From Isoetes taiwanensis (Eukaryota; Streptophyta; Lycopodiopsida; Isoetales; Isoetaceae), in contig JAJEKV010000060.1 of assembly GCA_021234155.1 (NCBI GenBank), forward strand, positions 312,001 through 376,000: 64,000 nucleotides of DNA, read 5' to 3'. The translations under genes and the position numbers were made by a program. Positions within the stretch are counted from its first letter, which is position 1. Each line of letters starts with the position of its first letter. The notes beneath the pieces were generated by a model that did no database searches, was not told where the DNA came from, and worked only from the letters and a program-made list of their open reading frames with translations. This document shows, in pieces, positions 31,577 through 43,874 of the stretch.

Positions 31577-34500
31577 TTACTGATGAAGGTAACCCATACT
31601 TTGCTTATAATGGATAACTTCCTTATAAGATGCAATATCGCAGCCCCAGTCACCACTTGCACTCCTTCGAGAAAAATCTTGCTTTCTTTTAGATCCTTTG
31701 GTGCCAAACACTGCATAAATTGCATTGTCAGATGAAGATTAATTCAGTTTGCAATAAAATTTTCATCTCATTCTTGAATTCAAGTGCATTTGTATCTGAT
31801 TAAACATAGGTAATTTATTTTGCTGTGAGTAACTTAAGCTATAAGTCACTGTACCTTCTTGTAGGCTACAAGTCTTCGCACTTGCAAATATCTCATCTGG
31901 ATCCATGTGTGCCTGCCTCAATAGCTGTTTCAAAAGTTCGTCCTTCCTGCATAGATCAAGGAAGATATTATTGCATAAATTTTAAAAGATGGCCCCCAAT
32001 ATGTAAAGTGCATAATAGGTTACCTTGCCCACAAAGGAATCGGTTTTCGGGGTATCTCCTCATCATCTTCATCTTCCTCATCGGAAGAGCTTTTGTATGG
32101 TGATATTTCATAAGTCTGTGGTCCTACATCTTCCTGTTCAGTACAAGGGCTTGCACAATACCCTTGTCCTGCAGCACCTAGACCAAGTCCTCGAACTGCT
32201 GAGTGTAGTGCGGGAGTTCCCAAAGATGTACATGGCTTATTAGCAATAATGCTACGTGTTACCAGATCTTCAACCTGTCCAACATTCGGCCGTGCGCAAT
32301 ATCCTTGTCCCATAGCACCTGAACTAACTCCTCGGACTGGAGGATGTAGTGCAGGAGTCCCCAGAGATTTACCTATTTTGCTAGCACCATTAGCTTGAGA
32401 AGCAGCAATGATAGGACCTGTCATCTGAGAAATGGAACTGAAAGTTTGAATGTCTGCTCCAAAAGATGGCATTGCTGCACTATTTCTTGCCTCTGGAGCA
32501 TTCACAGCATAAGGTGAATTGACATGGTTCCTCATCAGTACCCGCAACGCAGGACCCAGACCTGCTTGAGAAGACAGAGATGTTGTCCGCCCTTCTTTAT
32601 CACCATGTCCAAATGTAGCAGCTCGCAACTTATCTTTCCCAGAGTTGGGTTTTGCTTGTGAGTCCCATTGCAAAGTTCCTGCTGTAGTTAACATTTCACA
32701 CATGCTGGATACCTGCAAAGCTGGGATACTCAGAACTTTGATATATAGCTAATTCTCACAAGATGTTTACCTTTTCAGCCCTTCCCTTTTCTTTCTCAAT
32801 CAGCTTAAGCCGCTGGAAGTTCTCCTCCTTGCGTTTCCTCTCTGCTTCTTTCACAGCCAACCATGCATCCTTGGCATCCTGTTCGTCTTTCCTTCTGCGC
32901 TCAATTTCTCTCTCCTTTTCCAATCTGCGTTGTCTTTTCATCTCCTCTTCAAAAGCCCTTTTCTCCCGTTCGCTTTCTTCCTGGGACATGCATAGCAAAA
33001 CTGTAAGCCATTTTCCTACTTTGATAAAGATAATTTGAGTCCTGCAGAACATACCAGAGCTTTTCGTCGTAGTTCCCTCTCTTCCAACTCTGCTCTCTGT
33101 TTTTCTTCTTGTAACCGACGTAGCTTATGCACATCTTCCAGCTTGCGACGCTTTGCTTCTTGCTTTTCTTCACGTCCTCTTCTTTCTATCTCCTCCTTTT
33201 TCCTCTTTTTTGCTGCAAATTCCATCTCCTTCCTTTTCCATTCCTCCTCCTTCTTCTTGTGCTCCTCTTCAAGCTTCTTCGTTTTCTCATGTTCGGCTTG
33301 ATGCTTCACTTCCACCATCCTTTTTGGTCTCAAGTGCAGAGAGCTATTGCTGATAGAAGACCCTGCCAATGGTTTGCCATGCACATCTGAAACAGGCTTG
33401 TTTTCAATCCTCTGCTCATGCTTATTTTGTTGTTGTAAATTTCTCTCTTTTGCTTGCTTTAGTGATTCCAACCGTGCTCTTCTTTCCTGCTCTCTCTTCT
33501 CTTCCTGTCTTTTGGCAGCTTCTGCAGCCTCAAGTGCCTTCACCTTGACTTCTCTTTTACCTACATAGGGTTATTCAACATGAGAATCTTTCTCCTGCTG
33601 AAACAACACATCATGCAAAGAAAGAAAAACGAAATAGTGACATTACCAGGACATGCTGCAGCAGCTTGTTGCTGAATCACTAGAGGCAAAAAGGACTGCA
33701 TATTACCAACAAGGTTCGATGCTTTGGTTACAGGCTTACATGTTTTCTCGACAGTAGAATTAGATACTCCAAATGTATTGTCGGTAGAAAAGGACAACAT
33801 TTTTCTTGGAGTATGATCATCATAGGAGAGTTCCATGGGAATGTTTTCTTTCTCTTCTGCAATACAGACAACTCCTACAGGCTCTCTATTGGGAAGCAAT
33901 GCCTCTGCAGACAAGATGCAAATGCAAAGAGAATGTTAGATGTATATGATCAAACATTAAGCATTACATTTCTGGTGCCATTATTATAAGTGATATTACC
34001 TAAATCTTTACTAGAAACTGCTTCCGGTGGACCTAGTAGATGATTTCGCTCCCTTCTTGTGCTTGAGTTACAATCTGAGAACCTACGATCATATGAGTGC
34101 ATACTACGTGCACTTGAAACCGATGTCATCCTCAGCTTGTTTTCCTGGGACAAGCAATACCCAATACTACATTCGTTTCCATCAATGCTAGCAATTCCCT
34201 CATCCGAAAAGCGAAAAGCTTCTACAAAAATTCCTTCATCCTCTATGGTCTGCTGAGATATTTGATGTTTTCCAAAGATGGATTTGCCAGTTCCTTCAGC
34301 CCTAGCATAATGATGACCCTCAATGCTACCACTTCTCCTGCCTGCAACAACATCCAAAAGCAAATGTTGGTTGCCTATGTGTGGGATTTTAGAATCAGAC
34401 ATTCTACTGAGTTTCTCATCTGAAGTAGGTTCTTCTGTTTGCTCACCAGCAGCAACCTGGCTACCATATGATCTCCTATTACTATCATAGAGCTTGCCCT

Positions 34501-36885
34501 CAACAGAAGAAAAGACACCACATGGTCCTTCATCCTCTATGTTCTGCGGAGATATTGGATGTTTTTCAAGCTTGGATTTTTCAGTTCCTTCAGATCCATC
34601 ATTATGATGCCCCTCAAGAGGCACTGCAATGCTACCACTTCTCCTGCCTGCTGAAAATAAATGTTGGTTGCCTATGTAAATAACAACCTGCTTATCTATT
34701 TCACACTGTGTCTTCAATTCTGGACTTTGGTCTGGTATATTAGCCCTACTTTCTCCATTCTGCTCGTTGCTTTTAGTCTCGCTGTCTGAACCCTTCCCAG
34801 AGGTATGCTGCCAGCATTCATTGGCAATGTCAGTAACTAGTGTGACAGGAACCTTATCTTCTCCATTTCCCTTGGATTTTCTGGCCTCTCCTTCTGTCCC
34901 TTGGTAGTGTTCAAAAAGATGTGAAATGCTACCTCCTGTCCCCAGGCCTTGCTCACTTAGGGGCCCCTTTGAATTCCCAGGCGAACCATCAAAGGACGTC
35001 TTGTTGACAATATGATTCACCACATTTTGCATCCCATCCTCAATGTAACCACAAGCAGGAATATTCAGATCAAGCCAAACCCTTACATCTGCTGTTGCCA
35101 TGTTTGATTGCTCCTCTACTTCTGGGTCTTGACAATGCCGTCCCTCAGCTTGGGGGGCATCTCTATGAAGACTGGTACTTGGTATGTTTTCCTCAGGGCC
35201 ATGACCGTCGACCTTTTCTGAACCTGAACTGAGATGTCTAACATCTTCCGCATGGATACATGGGGATACTATTGGTTCTTCGTTGCTAGAACTGCATTTC
35301 TGTGAAATCCTTGGTGAGGGTTCACGAGTCCCATTGGTTTGATCTGCTTCTTTGCTATTTGATAAATCCTTTTCTGAACCTGAACTGAGATGTCTAACAT
35401 CTTCCGCAGGGATACATGGCAATGCTAATGGTTCTTCCTTGATAGAACTGCATTTCTGTAAAACCATTGGTGAGGGTTCACAAGTCTCAGAGGCTTGATC
35501 TGCTTCCTCACTATTTGATAAATCCATTTCTGAACCTGAACTGAGATGTCTAACATCTTCCGCAGGAATACATGGCGATGCTATTGGTTCTTCCTTGATA
35601 GAACTGCATTTCTGTAAAATCCTTGGTGAGGGTTCACTAGTCTCATTGGCTTGATCTGATTGCTTGCTATTTAATAAATCTATTTCTGAACCTGAACTGA
35701 GATGTCTAACATCTTCCGCAGGAATACATGGCGATGCTATTGGTTCTTCCTTGATAGAACTGCATTTCTGTAAAATCCTTGGTGAGGGTTCACTACTCGC
35801 ATAGGCTTGGTCTGCTTCCTTGCTATTTGATAAATCCTTTCCTGAATCTGAACTAAGATGTCTAACATCTTCCGCAGGGATACATGGCGAAGCTATTAGT
35901 TCTTCCTTGATAGAACTGCATACCTGTAAAATCCTTGGTGAGGGTTTGCGAGTCTCATTGGCTTGATCTGCTTGCTTGCTATTTGATAAATCCTTTTTTG
36001 AACCTGCAGGGATGCATGGAGATACTATTGGTTCTTCCTTGATAGAACTGCAATTCTGTAAAATCCTTGGTGAGGGTTCACTAGTCTCATTGGCTTGATC
36101 TGTTTGCTTGCTATTTAATAAATCCTTACGCCTTGTCTTCCTTGCTGGAGGTTTATCCTCGTACACAATCAGAGGCTCTGTTACACTACCATTTCCAAGC
36201 TGTCTGGCACGAGACCTTGTCATGCGCGTAGCTAGACCACCCCCTTGTGTTGTATCATCTCTTGCATCCTTGGCTATGGCCTTTTTGAGTCTCTTGTTCC
36301 TGTTTCGTCCATTTGGGTCTCCCGCAGATCTCAAATTTTCTCCGGAATTATCCAAGCCCTTGGCTGCCGAGTTTGGGTCTTTCTCGCCCTTGCATTTTCC
36401 ACCTGAACCTTCCAAATTTACTGTGTTTGGAGTAGAATCGATTAAAGCCTTGCTTGTGGCTTTCCGAACACCTTTTTTCTTGCTTTTCTCGTCCGAATCT
36501 TCTACAGGTATCAAATTTACAGCGGCGATTGAATCAACATTCTTTGAGTCAATGGGCGCAACATCTGTAGGTTTTCTACCTTTGGTTTGTCTTTTTATGG
36601 ATGCGGAAGATGCAAAAACGTTATTCTCCTTCTCAAACTCTGAATGGTCTGCATGAACCTGTTCGTTAGGGGAAATCTTCCTGCGCTTTGAATGCTTGAA
36701 CATTCCATCTGCATCAAGAAGCTCTATCACTCTGTGAGCGGCCTCTATGAAATATTGTTTCTGTTGATGGTATTGGGTCTCCACATGCTCCACACTGGTT
36801 AAGAACAACTTGATCCTTGCCTCATCCATCTTGCAAAGACTCTTTATCTCAATATCTGGAGAGCCCAGAATCAGATGCACATTTC
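31577..36885 (-). CDS. INCENP: Inner centromere protein (INCENP, plant WYRD type)
   Basis: Seven exons were read on the minus strand: 36885-34000, 33904-33647, 33560-33055, 32980-32771, 32712-32024, 31946-31855 and 31710-31577. Every junction is GT-AG and the phases agree through to a TAA at 31577. The first exon listed begins at an acceptor (ATTGCAG), so at least one upstream exon with the true start is missing from the model. MDEARIKLF near 36830 is the first clear Met. The N-terminal part is long and polar, with a 52-residue tandem repeat. Exons 4-5 encode a highly charged helix (KRQEEKREQERRARLE and similar), the single alpha helix of INCENP. The end is the IN-box: acidic stretch, PIPLWAR, LLKQLLRQAHMDPDEIF, then SRRSASGDWGCD. 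INCENP is the scaffold of the chromosomal passenger complex. The IN-box binds and activates Aurora kinase at inner centromeres and the midzone, and the SRRSASGDW stretch is the probable phosphorylation site. Confidence 0.93.
35215..36125 (-). repeat. Coding minisatellite in INCENP: six copies of a 52-residue unit
   Basis: The unit is 156 bp and encodes KDLSNSKEADQA, SEPSPRILQKCSSIKEEPI, then SPCIPAEDVRHLSSGSE. Five copies are full length. The one nearest the N-terminus lacks the last ten or so residues. Units differ mostly by substitutions and the frame is kept throughout. Each unit has Ser-Pro sites that would suit mitotic kinases. Confidence 0.92.
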
Positions 36886-38012
36886 TGCAATAAACCAATT
36901 AGAAAACTAAAGAACCCATTTACCTCGCATTGCAAACACATTTAGTCCGACACTAAGGTGAATGTGGAGAAGAAGGCATTAGCTCTATGAATCCAAGCGC
37001 CAGTTTTTCTAGTTCTGGTTGGGAACAAAACACCCCATGTTTGAAGGAAAAGTGAAAGAGGTTTGAATTCGGGAGAAAAACAAGCGCCCATTTGAACAAC
37101 AGCGGCTAAAATGTGCTTCAAAACTCTGGCGGTCCGCCATAGCCCAAAGCTCGGAAAATCCTTCCCATGTACCAAATGGAGCATATACGATAGCCGTTAG
37201 GAGAAGAGAGTTCGAAAATTTTTGCCATTCCACGTGGCATCCACGTGTGTCCGTTCACGTATCTTCTAATGTAAGCTTCAAAGTTGTGTTCCTTGGTTTG
37301 TTCAACATGCCATTTCTTTGTGTCATTGTTTGAGAGACAATTTATTGATTGTTTCTTTTGCACTTTTGGGTTGCAGATCGAGGGTGAGTTTTTAGCATAT
37401 GCTACTGAATATTCTATTTAGACGATGGATCTTTGGCATGTATGGGATTTCGATGGTGGAGATTTGGCCTAGAGCTTAGACAACGGCGATTTACTTTTTT
37501 CTTGTTCTTTTCTGTATACAGGTATGTCCGTTTAGGGGACATTCTTGTAACATGGAAAAGACTTAGGAGGCATTCTGATGCAAGTAAAAAGCTTAAGAAT
37601 GTTGGATAAATACTCTAGAATGCAGGTAAACACTCTGGAATGCATGGTAAACTCTCCCGAATGAAGGTAAACAAGCAGTAGAAGCACAACAGCCGTTGTA
37701 GAGGCTCTGGTCCGTGATCAAAAAAAATTTTACTAACATTTGTTTGTAATAGGAAACTGCCACGGGGAGGAGTTTCCGGCCGGCGAAAGAAAGTTTCTTT
37801 TCGAGAAACTCAGGCATGTGGCGGTTCCCTTCGTAAACAAGCTGGGGGTGCTTTTTTCCGAGGTGGCGTAGGCGTGTAAAATCGTGGAAAAAAATCATTC
37901 TATTGCGTGTGTTTCTTTTTTTCTTCAAGCTTTGGCGATGGCATAAGTCTGGCATGCTCCGAGACCTTTTTTTGAGGTGCTGCTGAGGCGCTCGCCTTGT
38001 CGTCTAGTTCTG
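36886..38012. other. Intergenic region with INCENP upstream sequence
   Basis: It should contain the missing first exon and the promoter of INCENP on the minus strand. I could not fix an exon whose phase fits. The stretch 37590-37670 has loosely repeated ACTCTxGAATGxAGGTAAAC units. Confidence 0.35.
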
Positions 38013-38234
38013 CAGTGGCGCCTTGGCCTTAGATTCATTTTGATATCTGTTTTGCTGGATTTGGAGCTTGCTTCAAGTGTTTGTGATGAGTTTTTGAGTT
38101 CCGACGAGTTCTGGCGAGTTTTACAGTGGCGCCTTGGCCTTACCTTCATTTTGATATCTGTTTTGCTGGATTTGGAGCTTGCTTCAAGTCTTGCCCTGAG
38201 TTTTTGAGTTCCGACAAGTTCTGGCGAGTTTGTG
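38013..38234 (+). repeat. 111-bp tandem duplication before the recombinase gene
   Basis: Two units (38013 and 38124) share CAGTGGCGCCTTGGCCTTA, TTGATATCTGTTTTGCTGG and GAGTTTTTGAGTTCCGAC. They lie just upstream of the 5' leader intron of the gene at 38361 and may be promoter or leader repeats. Confidence 0.85.
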
Positions 38235-38360
38235 ATGAGTTCTGGCGAGTTCTGGAGCGTTGTGGCAAGTTTTAGGAGTTTGGCGAGCTTCTTAAGGTAA
38301 TTTTTTTAGTTTTTAGTTTCCTTAGTAAAATTCTAACACTTTCTTGTTTGTTTCTTGCAG

Positions 38361-39900
38361 TTCTCGATAGTATGGAGGAGGAAAGCAGGTTCTGCTTTGT
38401 CATTTTGTTGTTGCTTGGCTTGCATGTAGTGTTAGCTGACTGCATTCGGGCTAGCAGACCATCTTTTGCTATTCTTGATCCGGATGAAGACCTCTGTAGG
38501 GAAGAAAGAGGAATAGACATGGATTCTGTGTTAGAAAGTGTAAATCGTGAAGATGTTATGGAGTTAATGGACAGTGTGGCAAATGAAGAGTGGTTGCACG
38601 TGGATTTTGTTGAGCCAGATGGCAAGGATGATGAATGTCAAGAGCTTATGGCCTTAAATGAGAGAATGTTAAAGGAGATTGATGGAGGAGGTAAGGATAA
38701 GTCGCCTAGGGTAAGTCAGTGGGCTAGAAAGAAATTTGACAAATGGAGGGTGTGGGTTGGAGAAGATATTTCTGTTCCAATCGAGGATATTCCTCACATT
38801 AAGTTGGATAATCTGCTTGCGAGGTTTATGATTCAAGTGAAGAAGAGAAATGGTCTGTTGTATCCTCCATCAAGATAAATCTTTACCTTTCTTTGTCTTT
38901 TAATTGTTTGCTCTATTTCTAACTTTGTTTCTTGCAGCTTGAACTGCCTTTATAAGGCATTTGGCAGAATGATAAGAAAGAAGCAAGATGCTACTATTGC
39001 AGCAACAGCACAAAGGGACGTTATTCCTTTCAATATTTTGCATGGTCCCGTGTTTACTAGGTCTAGGCTTACATTTATAGGAGCTTCAGATAGATCTAGG
39101 TTGGCTGGAGTTGTCACTAGACCAAAGAAAGTCCCCGTTTTATCTTTTAGGACTGAGCTGGTATGACTATGAAATATCTCATAGTAGGGGCTGTCAGAAG
39201 TGACTCTGTTTCTATTTGTGTTCAAGGTTTGCTACTAGAGCTGCTGGTGAGATTTGGAGTGTAATGAATGTTGATTTAACCATTGAATCTGATAACTCGA
39301 GTAAGTTTTTGCTGTATATTGAAAGAACAAGCAAGAATTGGGGTACAACAGTTACCAGATTCGATCCTTCTCACTTTAGACCTCCTATATGGAGTTATAA
39401 GCAGGATTTTCTGGTGACATATAAATAATATATGCGCCATTTATCTGCCAAGGAGTCTCCAGCGCCTCGACCTTTATTTCTTCAGCCAATTGACAGACCT
39501 AGAGATGTAAGTATTCCACTTTCCTATTTATTTTTGTTTTCTTGTTTATTTCTGACATGCATTTATTTTCAGGCATGGTATTGGAAGATCAGGGTTGGTC
39601 AGAATGCATTAACATCCTAGTTGAAGGCGATGGGAAAGATCCTGGATGCTGAAATGTCAAACAAGAGTGGCAGGGTATCTGCTGTAACTCGGATGTCGTT
39701 GGCTGGTGTACCTCCAGAATTTGGCAAGCTCGTTACTGAACATAGGAGTATCGAGTCGTATCAGAAGTAAGTGAACGTTAATTTGTTTTAATTTATTTTA
39801 ATTACTCTATTCTGATGTTTGCATTATTGTGTTGTGCAAGTATTACAGATCTACAGATATTCAAGTGAATGCAGCTATGAATATTATGCTCGTCCGTATA
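38361..39900 (+). pseudogene. Crypton/DUF3504-type tyrosine recombinase, spliced and decayed
   Basis: A leader intron (donor AAG|GTAATT at 38297, acceptor ending 38360) precedes ATG 38372. Exons: 38361-38874, 38938-39160, about 39227-39506, 39573-39766 and 39849 onward. Exon 1 encodes a 100-residue acidic N-terminus. It then encodes a region matching the start of DUF3504/KCTD1-type Crypton recombinases: WARKKFDKWRVWV, then LLARFMIQVKKRNGLLYPPS, continued over the splice by LNCLYKAFGRMIRK. Exon 3 holds the first catalytic Arg region (TRAAGEIWSVMNVDL) and ERTSKNWG. Exon 4 holds NKSGR, where the usual HxxR has Lys for His, then VTEHRSIESYQK with the expected His and Tyr. Damage: AT instead of GT at the 38875 donor, TAA at 39426, TAG at 39618 and a phase mismatch at 39227. 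It would cut and join DNA via a covalent tyrosine. Confidence 0.7.
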
Positions 39901-41689
39901 ATAAAAATGGGACATTTAAGATGTACGAGGATGTTCTTAAAGAAATGAAGAAGCAGGAGTCGAAATTTCTTGGTTCATCATCCTATAAAGTGTTGCAGCA
40001 GAATCATTCGTTTAAATTGGATTTATGTCTGTTTCAAAAGCACGCCACTTTTGCATACCCTTTTTTTCAATATAGTGTTGTGGTGTGTGACATGTGCAAG
40101 GTTGCAAATTTTTACATTATCGTAGCGGGTGGTTTAACATTTTCTTATTTTAGTGCGAAGAATGTGCTGCGTGATTAGCATTTGTAGATAACAACACATC
40201 AATATACACAGAACACTTTTTACATTGTATTCACTTGATATGAAGAACATCTTCTTGATGTCTTCAGGGCTTCTCTACCAATGTACCCTCCAACATGAAG
40301 TTCACAGCAAGTGGTATCAAGTGATGCAAAAGCCTCAACAAGATAGCTTGCCAGATTGATTGCAAACCCATGTTTATTCAAGGGCCGCTTTTCTTTTGTC
40401 GGCAATTCTAGAGTGATGTCTTTCTGATAAAGGTCAAGAACATCAAATTCCTGGCATTCAATTGCTTCATCCTCATCATCTGCTTTGTAGATTACATTTT
40501 TCAAGCTGGGTTCATCCAAAAGAAAACACTGCCATGCACCTTTATCTGATGCCCCTTTGCTCTTAGCTACCGCATAGTCATCATCTAGCACAAGGGATAT
40601 CATTATGAAGATTATACAGGCAACCTTTGTCTCAAAGAGAACCTTACCTAACGACCTTTAGGCATTCCAAGTCGTATGAAGCCACCAAAGCATGCATATG
40701 AGGCTCTCCTGGAGAACATATGATGACAATAGTAAAGAGCTTCTCGGTTGTTAAGCCTATGCAGCTAGTAAAAAAACGAATGTACTCTTTTTGATTAATC
40801 CCCTTCTCTCCTTTTGCAGTCTTGTTATCCAATACAAACAGAGAAATATTACGAGGGCCTATTGTTGTATCGAGTAGGAGACCTTTATAGCCAGTAGAGA
40901 CCAGGTATTAGAGTGCATGTAAGTCACCACCAGCATCTTTCAGGATGGCAACCTTTCTTCTCAGCTCAGTCATCACCTTATCTGATAGTTTTGTAGTATG
41001 CTGTTGGTTCTTTGATTTCCTGTTTTTCAGAAAGTCCTTGGACCAGAAGATGTATTTCTTGATGTCATCAGCAGACACGCCATACTTGTCTAGTAGGCCG
41101 AGTTCAGACAATGTTACATCACCAGATAGCTTCTGAAGTTCTTGCCCAATTGCTACCTTCATAACTCGCATGTCCTTTATATGAGTGCAACAATCAACGA
41201 AGGACATTTAGTCCTTAATTGAAGAAGCCTTCTTGTACATAACTTCTTTATTTATGCATTGATCTAACAGCCAAATGACTTCATTATCCTAAAGGCCCTG
41301 TACTTTTCTCATCTCGGTGGTCTTCAAAGTATCTTGAGGAGGCACTCTTCCCATTGCATCTGGTAGCTGTTTCTGAGCATAAGCATCCCAGAACTCGTTC
41401 CACTTCGCCAAGACTTCGTCCTTAGCGAAGATGATCCTGTAGGCATCTGTAGGGCCTCTGGAAGATGCTTCAGACGTTTTCCCAGCTTCCTCCCCACTTT
41501 TTTCTGTCTTTTTGGGCCTTGGTTTCTTATCTTGGATGATGGTCTGGGCCAAGTCTTTTCCAATACCTTATAATCCTCAGACTTCATGCCTCCCTGTCTT
41601 GTTTGCAGCGGTCTTCCATATTTTATCCATTGCTGGTGGGTATGACGGAGTTGTTCCTCGTAAGGGCTGCACGAATCAAGAAAGGACGA

Positions 41690-42055
41690 AGCCGGACATG
41701 TCCAAATCGTTTTTGGCGTGTATTCGTGCCTCGTGACGTGAATTGCCAGCTGAATACACGCCAGAAGCGATTTCGGCGCGCATAAGATTACAATTCGTGC
41801 CGGGCATGTATTCATGCTGCCTTGCGTGCCCAAATCGCTTCTGGCGTGTATTCAGCTGGCAATTCGCGCCTGGAGCGAATTGGCAGGATGAGTACACGCC
41901 AGAAGTGAATTGGACACGCAAAAGATTGCAAATTTGCGCCTGGCGTGCCAGACACGAATTGGCAATCTACTGTGTGCCCAATTCGCTTCTGGCATGTACT
42001 CATGCTAACAATTCGCGCCAGGCGCAAACTGACAGCATGAATACATGCCTGACCT
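41690..42055. repeat. Cluster of degenerate AATTCGCGCCWGGCG palindromes
   Basis: At least six half or full copies of a motif related to AATTCGCGCCTGGCGCGAATT, mixed with GTATTCATGC and CGCCAGAAGCGA variants in both orientations. It falls between readable coding blocks of the ParB/methyltransferase gene, so it is probably an intron or an insertion. A related family occurs at 47095-47420. Confidence 0.7.
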
Positions 42056-43299
42056 AATCTATTGCTGTTATTCCTAGTTGATATATCTAAATGCCATCTA
42101 ATATACTAACCTTTTATAAAGGAAAACTTCGCCCATTTCGTTTAATGTTGCACTACGAGATCCTCTGCAGGTGTATGGGGGCTTAGAAACCGACACCTCC
42201 TATGGTTGTAATGAAGCAAATACATGGTTTGTCCTGTTTGCTTAGCCTGGTTGGATAGGGATCGTTGTGCTTCAATAGAATGATGTCCGTCAATAATAAT
42301 AAAGCATACATTTGGGTTCTCTACTATAAGCTCCTCCAGCGTTGTCCATTGGAGTGGAGCATCCTTTTTCTTATCTCAAGGAAGCACGTCTGCTGGCATG
42401 GGGACTTGGCCTGGATTCCTCCCAATCGCCCTCAAGATTTCTCTTGCATGCTCAAGGTCATACCTCCTGCTAACAAATGTTGGCTTATGTGATTTCACCA
42501 GACGGTCAACATGGATGGATGTGTAAAAGATTGGCCAAGTGGGTAGTTGTCTGCATACTTGACTAACCTAGTCATTGCCTCCAGCTGCGAATTTTTTTCG
42601 GACTCATTTTCTGCCAGCATGCCATCAATTGTTGCAACTGGGATGTCCTTTCCTAAGTCCAGCAATCTTCGTACATCCCTGATATCATTTCGATGCTTCA
42701 AGTCTTCCAGATAGTACCTTAGAGAAGGTCCTCGCAAAGCTCTCCTCACTGCAGACACCCCTTCACTTATAGACACTGGAGTGAGAGCAGTATTTTGAGG
42801 CCATCCATACTTGAAACATGACTCGGCACTCACATCCTTCTTCATCAGACCATCTTTGAGAGTTGTTGCCTTGGCATGTGTAAAACTGACGAGATCTTTC
42901 TTGTGGTTCTTTACAACCTCCACGAGGATTTGACAATATATGTCATCCTGCTCCTCACAAGTGATAAGAATACCTTGTTTCTTCATGAGATCGGTCTCTT
43001 TCTTCCTGGAGTATAACACAAGATCCACCTTACCATTTGTTTTGCCTACGTCAGTATACCACTCCGCACTATCATCCATCTTCTTCTCGGGGCATCGAGG
43101 ATCTGTTTTTGCTCTGATAATGGATCTGCTATCATCCATCGACAATGCATAGGATACTGCATCCTTGTTAGGCTTTCCCTTCTTCTGTGAGCTTGAGGTC
43201 GCGGGACTATCTTCCGAGCCTCTTGCTTTCTTAGGAGGAGGTGTAGCAATTATCAATCGGTTTTGCCTCTTCTTCCCTGCAAACGAGGGTGCAATACAC

Positions 43300-43600
43300 G
43301 CTTAGCGCGATTTCGAGTGGTCTACCATTCCAGCCAGACTAAACTATAAAGAATGACATACAGTCGTCAACTACAAACAGACTAATCACAGGTAGGACAA
43401 AAAAGGAAAGGCTGGACAATCACTCACAGGCAGGCCAATTAAACACGGGCAGATTAATTTACTCACTGCCAGACAAATTATAGACAGAACAGTTAATCAC
43501 GGGCAGGACAATTAAACACAGGAAGGACAAGTATGCAAAGGCAGATTTAACTCACTGCCAGAGAAATGATAGACATAGTATGAGCAGTCAGGCAGAAGAT
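43300..43600. repeat. Intron with loose GGCAGGAC/AATTAAACACAGG repeats
   Basis: The first intron of the minus-strand gene contains about eight approximate units such as CAGGCAGGCCAATTAAACAC and CACTGCCAGACAAATTATAG, about 30 bp each. Function unknown. Confidence 0.55.
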
Positions 43601-43874
43601 TTATTGACAGAAAAAAAGAACAAATACTGCACAATAAACAAACCAATAGACAGAGCCGTAAACACTGAATAAAGAATCGAACAATGAACGAATGGCACAC
43701 AGAATGATGAAGAATATTGACCTTGAGCAGCTTCTCTCGTGGCTCGGCCAGAGTTCGGAGCAGCACGACCTTTGGGCGGCATTTTGCGACGATCTTGAGC
43801 GCCTCGGAGTTCTTGAGTTCTTGAGCGCCTCGGAGCAAGTCTGCAATCAAAAATCAAAAAACTTATATAGATTT

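Larger units (their letters stand above)
40220..43782 (-). pseudogene. ParB-like plus putative beta-class DNA methyltransferase gene, decayed
   Basis: Exon 1 (43782-43722) encodes the basic start MPPKGRAAPNSGRATREAAQ. It splices (donor AAG|GTCAAT, acceptor TTTGCAG at 43277) in phase into exon 2, a basic region with PPPKKARG and QKKGK, a likely nuclear signal. Exon 2 ends at a stop (42495) through a one-base slip. The next frame gives VKSHKPTFVSRRYDLEHARE, an in-frame TGA (42376), then VCFIIIDGHHSIEAQRSL, which resembles the ParB GxHR core. Further frames at 41552-41289, 41207-40908, 40832-40644 and 40603-40220 follow, separated by stops. KGLLLDTTIGPR sits where a DPPY box could be. The last frame has NLASYLVEAF, then ELHVGGYIGREALKTSRR, like the FxGxG block that comes last in beta-class N6A/N4C enzymes. 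The methyltransferase reading is a hypothesis. The gene converges on the recombinase gene. Confidence 0.5.

Noticed and set aside
32763-33568. Plus-strand Ser/Phe-rich frames opposite INCENP
   Set aside because: They are the antisense of the Glu/Lys-rich helix exons, whose splice sites and phases fit the minus strand.
34059-36656. Plus-strand frames within the large INCENP exon
   Set aside because: They are shadows of the repeated, Ser/Glu-rich coding sequence on the minus strand.
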